Assembly: GCF_009557055.1 (NCBI RefSeq)
Contig: NZ_CP045649.1
Span: forward strand, 372,001-436,000
DNA from: Nocardioides sp. dk884
GTDB taxonomy: Bacteria > Actinomycetota > Actinomycetes > Propionibacteriales > Nocardioidaceae
DNA: 64,000 nucleotides
Reading direction: 5' to 3'
The position numbers and the translations under genes are program-made. Positions 58,233 to 64,000 of this stretch are shown piece after piece. The notes under the pieces were generated by a model. The model saw nothing but the letters and a program-made list of their open reading frames with translations, did no database searches and was not told the origin of the DNA. How positions within the stretch are numbered: the first letter of the stretch is position 1; each line of letters opens with the position of its first letter.

Positions 58233-58270
58233 CCGGCAGGAGCGAGGAGAACGATCCGAAATGCGCCGAG

Positions 58271-58297
58271 GCCCGGCACCGCGATGCGGTGCCGGGC
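58271..58297. terminator. Hairpin terminator of the binding-protein gene
   Basis: A perfect 12-bp stem, GCCCGGCACCGC (58271-58282) and GCGGTGCCGGGC (58286-58297), with loop GAT, lies just past the stop of the minus-strand gene ending at 58320. Confidence 0.75.
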
Positions 58298-58319
58298 CCC
58301 GGCGGGAGTGCGGGTGCGA

Positions 58320-59948
58320 TCAGTCCTCGATCCACACCTTGTCGAAGAGGATGCTCGACTCAGCGGTGGGCACGATGCCGTGCACGTCGTCGTGCCAGGC
58401 GTTCACGAAGGCGCCACCGGCGATGTTGACGTAGGGCACGTCCTCACGCCACAGGTCCTCGACGGCGGCCATCTCCTCGGCGCCGTCCTCGGGGGAGGCG
58501 GCGGCCTGCAGGTCGGTCAGGAGCTTGTCCATCTCCGGGTTGGCGTAGCGGCCCGGGTTGGACATGGAGGCGCTGCCGAGGGCGGCGTACAGGCGGGAGT
58601 AGACGTCCTCGTCCGGGATGGACGTGGCGCCGATGGCCATGTCGAAGTCACCGTCGATGTAGACCTTCTTGGTCTGCTCGGCGACGTTGTTCACCAAGTC
58701 GAGCTCGACCTCGAAGCCGACGGCCTCGAGCATCGCCTTGACGGCGACCGCGGCGTCCTTGGAGGTCGAGTCGGACTGGCCGAGGTAGGTGATCTTGCCG
58801 TCGTAGCCGTCGGCCTTGGCCTCCTCGAGCAGCTCCTTCGCCTTCTCGGGGTCGGTCTCGACCGGCTCGGCGTCGCTGGCCCACTCCGAGAACTCCGCGA
58901 TCAGGCCGCGGTCGGCGATCTCGCCGTTGCCGGTGGTGCGCTCCATGTAGGTCTCGGCGTCGATGGCGTAGTTGATCGCCTGGCGCACCCGCACGTCGGA
59001 GCTCGGACGCCCCTCGCGGGCGTTCAGGGTGAGGATGCGAACGCCGCTCTGGGCGTTGACCATCGCGGGGTAGCCCGCCTCACGGACGTCCTGGACCACG
59101 TCGTCCTGGCGGATGTAGGCCATGTCGACCTCGCCGGCGCGCAGCGACTCCCACTTGGCCTGGTCGGCGCCGACCATCACGAACTCGATCTCGTCGAGGT
59201 AGGGCCGGCCGTCGATGTAGTCCTCGTTGGCGGCGACGATGGTCTTCTCGCCGGGGGCCTGCGACTTGAGCACGAACGGGCCCGCGCCGATGGGCTGGAA
59301 CTTCTCGGGGTTCTTGTACGCCGCGGGGGCCATGATCAGGCCGGGGCCGCTGGCCAGCAGGTTCGGGAAGGTCGCCCACGGGGTCTTGAAGGTGAACTCG
59401 ACGGTGCTCTTGTCGGTCGCCTTCATCGACTTCAGGTTCGCCTGGATCAGGGTGCCCTGGAAGCCGTAGTTGGCCATGTAGTACTCGATGCTGCCCACGA
59501 CGGCGTCGGCGTCGAGCGTGGTGCCGTCGCTGAACTTCACCCCGTCGCGCAGCTTCAGCGTCCAGGTGACGTTGTCGGTCGTCTCGAGGGACTCCGCCAG
59601 GCGGGGCTCGAAGGTCTTGGACTCGACGTCGTAGCGCATCAGCGTGTCGTAGATCGCGGCGAGCACGTTCATGCCGGTCTGGCCGGTGGCGTAGGTCTGC
59701 ACCGGGTTGAGGGAGACCGCCTCGGCGTACTCGGCGACGGTCAGCGTGCCGCCCTGGGTCGGCTCGCCGGCCGCCTCTGGCACGTCGACCAGGCCGGTGC
59801 GGTAGATCTCGTCCATGCTGAGCGAACCGGAGCCGCCGGAGCCCTTCTCCTCGTCATCGGACGAGTCGCTCGCGCAGCCCGTGGCGAGCAGTGCGCTCGT
59901 GCACAGCACCGCCGCGATGCGCGTGCGCAGATTGTTGGCTGTCTTCAC
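58320..59948 (-). CDS. ABC transporter solute-binding lipoprotein, peptide/opine family (second paralogue)
   Basis: The 542-residue family-5 binding protein has a signal peptide with lipobox LLATGC (Cys25), an acidic Ser/Gly linker, then GGTLTVAEYAEAVSLNP, LKLRDGVKFSDGTTLDADAV and GPFVLKS. It is paralogous to the protein at 22354-23949. The GTG at 59946-59948 has GGAGG at good spacing. Its promoter carries a perfect copy of the 15-bp motif, shared with the ABC operon at 50.3 kb, so it is the likely receptor for that importer although encoded 4 kb away on the other strand. Confidence 0.86.
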   Translation of the reverse strand: MKTANNLRTRIAAVLCTSALLATGCASDSSDDEEKGSGGSGSLSMDEIYRTGLVDVPEAAGEPTQGGTLTVAEYAEAVSLNPVQTYATGQTGMNVLAAIYDTLMRYDVESKTFEPRLAESLETTDNVTWTLKLRDGVKFSDGTTLDADAVVGSIEYYMANYGFQGTLIQANLKSMKATDKSTVEFTFKTPWATFPNLLASGPGLIMAPAAYKNPEKFQPIGAGPFVLKSQAPGEKTIVAANEDYIDGRPYLDEIEFVMVGADQAKWESLRAGEVDMAYIRQDDVVQDVREAGYPAMVNAQSGVRILTLNAREGRPSSDVRVRQAINYAIDAETYMERTTGNGEIADRGLIAEFSEWASDAEPVETDPEKAKELLEEAKADGYDGKITYLGQSDSTSKDAAVAVKAMLEAVGFEVELDLVNNVAEQTKKVYIDGDFDMAIGATSIPDEDVYSRLYAALGSASMSNPGRYANPEMDKLLTDLQAAASPEDGAEEMAAVEDLWREDVPYVNIAGGAFVNAWHDDVHGIVPTAESSILFDKVWIED

Positions 59949-60016
59949 TGTTCCTCCAGAAAGTTCGCACCGACAAGGCCCGAGCCCGTGGGGTCGCATC
60001 TCTTGTGCGGTGCATC

Positions 60017-60068
60017 ACGGTAGGTGGGGGAGGTCACACGCGAGGGCGGCGATTCCCACTCAGTGGGC
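60017..60068 (-). promoter_or_regulatory. Candidate binding-protein promoter: perfect palindrome plus TACCGT
   Basis: CCCACTCAGTGGG (60055-60067, within TCCCACTCAGTGGGC) is a perfect interrupted palindrome. On the minus strand TACCGT (60022-60017) is the same hexamer as at hsaD, 41.5 bp away. About 62 nt of leader precede the GTG. Confidence 0.62.
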
Positions 60069-60115
60069 GGATGTGTCGACGGATCCGAGAAACCGTGGCG
60101 ACTGGTCCGTGCAGG

Positions 60116-60601
60116 TCAGCGGTGCCGGCGCACCTGGCGGGTCTCGATGAAGTCGATGTGCAGCTCGCGGCGCGCGATCAGCCAGCGTCCGCCCTCGCGG
60201 ACGTAGCGGTCGTCGTAGTGCAGGTGCCAGACCAGGTTGCGCTCGCCGGTGAGGTGGTTGGCGATGCAGGCGACCCGTCCGGTGGCGGTGGTCGGCGCCC
60301 CGCCGGCGGCCGGTACGTCGTACACCTCGCCCACGATCTGGTGGACGGTCAGCGAGAGCTCCTCGAGCACGGCGAGGTGATCGCCGATCTGTCGGGGTCC
60401 GGTGAGCACGCGGTGCGCCTCGAGCCGGTCCGGCGGCGTGGGGACCACGAGCTCTCCCGTGGCGGTGAACAGTGCGGCCAGCTGGGCGGGTCGGCGCAGG
60501 TCGCCGAGTGCGGCGTAGCGGTGCACCAGGTCCGAGAGGGCCGGGCGCAGGGCGGCCGACCGCGACAGGGTGGCCTCGTGCGGATGTTGGGCGTCGCTCA
60601 T
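60116..60601 (-). CDS. SnoaL-like / NTF2-like protein
   Basis: The 161-residue product has a helical start (SDLVHRYAALGDLRRPAQLAALF) and the cone-shaped SnoaL_4 fold with IVGEVYDV and HLHYDDRYVREGGRWLIARRELHIDFIE. It belongs to the same broad family as the protein at 28098-28592. It follows the SDR gene at 60627 by 25 bp and is probably cotranscribed with it. A dehydratase or isomerase role is possible, not shown. Confidence 0.75.
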   Translation of the reverse strand: MSDAQHPHEATLSRSAALRPALSDLVHRYAALGDLRRPAQLAALFTATGELVVPTPPDRLEAHRVLTGPRQIGDHLAVLEELSLTVHQIVGEVYDVPAAGGAPTTATGRVACIANHLTGERNLVWHLHYDDRYVREGGRWLIARRELHIDFIETRQVRRHR

Positions 60602-60626
60602 CGGGGCTCCGATATCAGGTGTGGTC

Positions 60627-61448
60627 TCAGGTGTGGAGGGGGAAGTTGGTCCAGCCCTTGCCGTCGACCCGGGCGTACCACCCCGAGGCGGCCAGCGTGC
60701 CGCCGTCGACCGGGATCGTGTGCCCGGTGACGTACGACGCGGCGTCGGAGGTCAGGAACTCGATGACCTTCGCGTACTCGCTCACGTGGCCGAAGCGCCC
60801 GAGCGGCACCCAGGTGCCGACCCGCTCGGGGTCCTTGCCCTTGAGCATCAGCTCGGCAGGGGTCTGCTGGCTGTCGGCGAGGTCGGGCGCGATCGCGTTG
60901 ACCCGGATGCCGTGCGCGCCGACCTCGACCGCGAGGCTCTTGGTGAAGGCCGAGACGCCCGCGTTGAAGGCGGAGTACGCCGCGTGGCCGGGGATGCCGC
61001 GGAACGCCTCGACCGTCGAGTTGTTCACGATCGCCCCGCTGCCCTGGGCCTGCATGTGCGGGAGCACGGCGTGGGTCACGGCGAGCACGTGGAGCAGGTT
61101 GAGCTCGTAGAGGCGCTGCCACTGCTCGGGGCGGCTGCGCGCGAAGTCCTTCGACGCCGGGCGGAAGTCGCCGACGTTGTTGACCAGCACGTCGATGCGC
61201 CCGCCCGCCTCGAGCGCCGTCGCGACGAGGCGGTCCACCACGGGGGACTCGGTGATGTCGCCGACCACCGTGACGCAGCGCCCGCCGGCGGCCTCGATCT
61301 CCGCGCGCGCGGACTCCGCGCCGTCGGGGTCCAGGTCGTTGAGCACCACCAGGTCGCCGCGGGCGGCGAGCAGCCGCGAGGTCGCGCCGCCGATCCCGTG
61401 CGCCCCGCCGGTCACGATGCTCACCCGGTCCACTCGCTGCTCAACCAT
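60627..61448 (-). CDS. Short-chain dehydrogenase-like protein lacking the catalytic Lys
   Basis: A 273-residue SDR-fold protein: TGGAHGIGGATSRLLA, NDLDPDG, VNNVGDF, Ser144 in NNSTVEAF, and Tyr158. The active-site motif reads YSAFNAG, so Asn162 stands where YxxxK enzymes have the essential Lys. The C-terminus YVTGHTIPVDGGTL is normal. It may have lost dehydrogenase activity or use another reaction. Start ATG 61448; a TTG at 61457 is in frame. The KstR2-type box variant at 61458 covers its promoter. Confidence 0.78.
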   Translation of the reverse strand: MVEQRVDRVSIVTGGAHGIGGATSRLLAARGDLVVLNDLDPDGAESARAEIEAAGGRCVTVVGDITESPVVDRLVATALEAGGRIDVLVNNVGDFRPASKDFARSRPEQWQRLYELNLLHVLAVTHAVLPHMQAQGSGAIVNNSTVEAFRGIPGHAAYSAFNAGVSAFTKSLAVEVGAHGIRVNAIAPDLADSQQTPAELMLKGKDPERVGTWVPLGRFGHVSEYAKVIEFLTSDAASYVTGHTIPVDGGTLAASGWYARVDGKGWTNFPLHT

Positions 61449-61457
61449 GTCCGGCAA

Positions 61458-61473
61458 CCTAGCACTTGCTTGG
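61458..61473. promoter_or_regulatory. KstR2-type operator variant between divergent SDR genes (site D)
   Basis: CCTAGCACTTGCTTGG (61458-61473) differs from the core of site A (CCTAGCAATTGCTTGG) at one base. It keeps CTTG and the flanking CCTAGC/TTGG but deviates from the KstR2 consensus in the other half. The two divergent genes start only 66 bp apart, so one bound dimer would block both. Confidence 0.6.
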
Positions 61474-61514
61474 GAACTGGCCTATGCTGCTCGCAACCGA
61501 GAGAGAGGATCACC

Positions 61515-62285
61515 GTGTCGTTCACGATCGACATGACCGGCAAGGTCGTGCTGGTGACCGGGGGAGCGCGCGGGGTCGGTGACGGCATCGTCGAGACCTT
61601 CCTGCGTGCTGGCGCCGAGGTCGAGATCTGCGGGCGCAACACGCCCGAGACGCTTCGCGAGGTCGAGGGGCGGCGTCCGGTGTTCACCGCCGTCGACGTC
61701 CGTGAGTCCGACCAGGTGGTGCGCTGGGTCGAGGACATCGTCGAGCGTCACGGCCGCCTCGACGTCGCGGTCAACAACGCCGGCGGTGCGCCGTACGCGG
61801 ACTTCCGCGACGCCTCGGTGCGCTTCCACCAGAAGATCACCGACCTCAACTTCATGGCCACGGTCAACGTCGCGCACGCCGCGCACCGCCACCTGGTGGC
61901 GGCCGGCGACGGGGTGCTGCTCAACATCACCTCGATCTCGGCACGACGTCCCAGCCCCGGCACCGCCGTGTACGGCGCGGCGAAGGCGGCCGTGGAGAGC
62001 CTGAGCACCAGCCTCGCGGTCGAGTGGGCGCCCGCCGTGCGCGTCAATGCGGTCAGCTGCGGCCTGGTGGCGACGCCCGGCTCGACCGACCACTACGGCG
62101 ACGAGGAGCAGTCCGCCAAGGTCGCCGCCACCATCCCGCGGGGCGTGTTCGCGACCCCCCAGGAGATCGGCGCGGCCTGCCTGATGCTGGCCTCCCCGCT
62201 GTCGAGCCACATCACCGGCGCCGTGCTCAACGTCGACGGCGGCGGCGAGTGGCCGGCGTTCCTCGCCCACACCCCGAACTCCTGA
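61515..62285 (+). CDS. Short-chain dehydrogenase/reductase
   Basis: A 256-residue SDR with TGGARGVGDGIVETFL, CGRNTP, AVNNAGGAPYADF, Ser in NITSISARRPSPG and YGAAKAA as Tyr/Lys. It ends ITGAVLNVDGGGEW. The GTG at 61515 has GAGAGAGGA at suitable spacing; ATG 61533 is the alternative. It precedes a thiolase gene by about 70 bp, suggesting a 3-hydroxyacyl-CoA dehydrogenase role. Confidence 0.83.
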   Translation: MSFTIDMTGKVVLVTGGARGVGDGIVETFLRAGAEVEICGRNTPETLREVEGRRPVFTAVDVRESDQVVRWVEDIVERHGRLDVAVNNAGGAPYADFRDASVRFHQKITDLNFMATVNVAHAAHRHLVAAGDGVLLNITSISARRPSPGTAVYGAAKAAVESLSTSLAVEWAPAVRVNAVSCGLVATPGSTDHYGDEEQSAKVAATIPRGVFATPQEIGAACLMLASPLSSHITGAVLNVDGGGEWPAFLAHTPNS

Positions 62286-62357
62286 CCGCCCGCGCCCCGG
62301 CGGCGCCGGTCGACTCGACCGGGCGCCGTCCCACCGCTTCACGAACGAAGGAAATCC

Positions 62358-63575
62358 ATGCCTGAAGCAGTCATCGTCTCCGTCGCCCGCTCCCCGATCG
62401 GGCGTGCCTTCAAGGGCTCGCTCAAGGACGTGCGCCCCGACGACCTCGCCGCCCAGATGGTCGAGGCCGCGCTCGCGGCCGTGCCCGCGCTGGACCGCCG
62501 CGAGATCGACGACCTGATGCTCGGCTGCGCGCAGCCGGCCGGTGAGCAGGCCTACAACCTCGGCCGCATGGTCGCCCTGCGCCTGGGCCTCGACGGCCTG
62601 CCGGGCACCACCGTGCACCGCTACTGCGCCTCCTCGTTGCAGACCACCCGGATGGCCATGCACGCCATCCGCGCCGGCGAGGGCGACGTGTTCGTCTCCG
62701 CGGGCGTCGAGTGCGTCTCCCGCTTCGCCCAGGGCAAGTCCGACGGCATGCCGGACACCAAGAACCCGATCTACGACGAGGCCGCCGCGCGCACCCGCGC
62801 CCGCATCGAGGCCGGCGAGCCGTGGGTCGACCCGCGCTCGCTGGGCCAGCTGCCCGACGCCTACCTCGCGATGGGCGAGACGGCCGAGAACGTCGCCGAG
62901 CACTGCAAGGTCTCCCGCGAGGCGCAGGACGAGTACGCCGTGCGCAGCCAGAACCTCGCCGAGCAGGCGGCCGACCGCGGCTTCTGGGAGCGCGACATCA
63001 CCCCGGTGACCCTGGCCGACGGCACCGTGGTCAGCACCGACGACGGGCCGCGCCGCGGGGTGACCCTGGAGAAGGTGCAGTCGATGCAGCCGGTGTTCCG
63101 CCCCGACGGCACGGTCACGGCCGCGAACTGCTGCCCGCTCAACGACGGCGCCGCCGCGCTGGTGGTCATGAGCGCCACCCGCGCCGCCGAGCTCGGCCTG
63201 ACCCCGCTGGCGCGCATCGTGTCCACCGGCGTCTCGGCGCTCAGCCCCGAGGTCATGGGCCTGGGCCCGGTCGAGGCCAGCCGCCAGGCGATGGCCCGCG
63301 CCGGCATCTCGGCCAGCGACCTCGGCCTGGTCGAGATGAACGAGGCGTTCGCCGCCCAGGTGCTCCCGAGCATCGACCAGCTCGGTCTCGACATCGACCG
63401 GGTCAACGTCAACGGCGGCGCGATCGCGCTGGGCCACCCGTTCGGCTCCACCGGCGCGCGGATGGCGACCACGCTGATCCACGGCATGCAGGAGCGCGAC
63501 GTGCAGTTCGGTCTCGAGACCATGTGCGCCGCCGGCGGTCAGGGCATGGCGATGGTGCTCGAGCGGCTCAGCTGA
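62358..63575 (+). CDS. Acetyl-CoA acyltransferase (thiolase)
   Basis: The 405-residue thiolase has the nucleophile Cys90 (HRYCASSLQT), NEAFAAQV, His360 (GGAIALGHPFGSTG) and Cys390 (MCAAGGQGMAMV), all regular, unlike the FadA5-like protein at 14971. It resembles general FadA-type degradative thiolases. GAAGGAAA precedes the ATG. With the SDR upstream and the FadD3-like gene downstream it may handle ring C/D fragments after opening (inference). Confidence 0.87.
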   Translation: MPEAVIVSVARSPIGRAFKGSLKDVRPDDLAAQMVEAALAAVPALDRREIDDLMLGCAQPAGEQAYNLGRMVALRLGLDGLPGTTVHRYCASSLQTTRMAMHAIRAGEGDVFVSAGVECVSRFAQGKSDGMPDTKNPIYDEAAARTRARIEAGEPWVDPRSLGQLPDAYLAMGETAENVAEHCKVSREAQDEYAVRSQNLAEQAADRGFWERDITPVTLADGTVVSTDDGPRRGVTLEKVQSMQPVFRPDGTVTAANCCPLNDGAAALVVMSATRAAELGLTPLARIVSTGVSALSPEVMGLGPVEASRQAMARAGISASDLGLVEMNEAFAAQVLPSIDQLGLDIDRVNVNGGAIALGHPFGSTGARMATTLIHGMQERDVQFGLETMCAAGGQGMAMVLERLS

Positions 63576-63587
63576 CCCGCACCCACG

Positions 63588-63634
63588 ACGCAGAACGGCG
63601 CCGCACCCCGGACGGGGGCGGCGCCGTTCTGCGT
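63588..63634. terminator. Bidirectional hairpin terminator
   Basis: A perfect 17-bp stem, ACGCAGAACGGCGCCGC (63588-63604) with its complement at 63618-63634, separates the thiolase gene from the convergent fadD gene. Confidence 0.8.
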
Positions 63635-63656
63635 GCGAGGGGCTCGAGGCAATGAC

Positions 63657-64000
63657 TCAGGCGTCGGTGCGCAGGTCGCGCTTGAGGATCTTGCCCGCGG
63701 CGTTGCGGGGGAACTCGCCGAGCGCGACGATCTCGCGCGGCACCTTGAAGTTGGCCAGCCGCTCGCGGCACCAGGTGGTCAGCTCGGCGGCGTCCACGCC
63801 CGCGTCCGGGCGGGTCACGACGTACGCGCGGCCCACGCTGCCCATCCGGTCGTCGGGGATGCCCACGACGGCCGCCTCGAGCACGCCCGGGTGGGCGCAC
63901 AGGACGTTCTCGACCTCGGCGGGGTAGACGTTGAACCCGCCGACGATGAACATGTCCTTGATCCGGTCGGTGATCTTCAGGCAGCCGTGCTCGTCGAGGC
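63657..64000 (-). CDS. Acyl-CoA synthetase, FadD3-like (C-terminal part only)
   Basis: The window ends inside this gene, so only about 114 C-terminal residues are seen. They hold the ligase hinge and C-domain: [52 protein letters not shown] and the catalytic Lys in RNAAGKILKRDL. The stretch resembles FadD3, the ligase that activates HIP, the C/D-ring remnant of steroids, and FadD3 belongs to the KstR2 regulon elsewhere. With so little sequence another FadD is possible. Confidence 0.7.
   Translation of the reverse strand, partial: LDEHGCLKITDRIKDMFIVGGFNVYPAEVENVLCAHPGVLEAAVVGIPDDRMGSVGRAYVVTRPDAGVDAAELTTWCRERLANFKVPREIVALGEFPRNAAGKILKRDLRTDA

Overview
The window comes from a very GC-rich actinobacterium. 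Codon third positions are almost all G/C, GTG starts and ATGA/GTGA gene overlaps are common, and the LexA box and steroid-type catabolic genes are actinobacterial. Gene content resembles Nocardioides-type soil actinobacteria (inference from content only). I saw no tRNA, rRNA, CRISPR array or intact insertion sequence.

Most of the 64 kb looks like one large catabolic island for a steroid or steroid-like polycyclic compound. Left edge (1-5.8 kb): the end of a phenylacetyl-CoA epoxidase operon (paaC-paaD-paaE), a fumarylacetoacetate-hydrolase-family gene, an aldo/keto reductase, a TetR regulator and two housekeeping-type genes. From 5.9 to 11.3 kb: ipdAB-like genes for late C/D-ring opening, an IclR regulator, an HsaA-like flavin monooxygenase and a KstR2-like TetR repressor. 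From 11.5 to 22.2 kb: one tightly coupled operon for side-chain beta-oxidation and retro-aldol cleavage (a split ChsH2 pair, ChsH1, Ltp2, FadA5, a FadE34-like fused dehydrogenase, the ChsE2/ChsE1 pair, a thioesterase and two SDRs). From 22.3 to 30.6 kb: a lipoprotein solute-binding protein, an MFS carrier, a FadD, an SDR/NTF2/LLM operon and a second IclR regulator.

From 30.8 to 42.4 kb lie the ring-degradation genes: hsaB, hsaD-kstD-kshB, hsaA-hsaC-FAD dehydrogenase, the kshA operon and a KstR-like TetR gene. From 42.4 to 55.9 kb: further beta-oxidation genes (an Hsd4A-like SDR, an Hsd4B-like hydratase, thioesterase, FadD, SDR), a second MFS carrier, and a complete Dpp-type ABC permease/ATPase operon ending in an amidase. 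From 55.9 to 58.3 kb there is an unrelated stretch with an SOS-controlled HNH/DUF222 gene and a decayed duplicate of its 3' end. The right end (58.3-64 kb) returns to catabolism: a second solute-binding protein, SDRs, a thiolase and the C-terminus of a FadD3-like ligase.

Two regulatory codes appear. A KstR2-type box (AnCAAGnnCTTGnT) or a variant of it lies at 7.6, 11.5, 22.3 and 61.5 kb, that is, at the left and right ends. A different 15-bp palindrome, TCCCRSTSASYGGGA, which I do not recognise, precedes nearly every transcription unit between 29.5 and 60 kb. It lies at a near-constant distance (about 40 bp) upstream of a plausible -10 hexamer, and I regard it as the most interesting signal here. 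No Mce4 importer, CYP125/CYP142 or HsaEFG genes are visible, so the entry substrate is probably not intact cholesterol. The ABC importer plus amidase suggests a soluble, perhaps amide-conjugated, substrate (inference).
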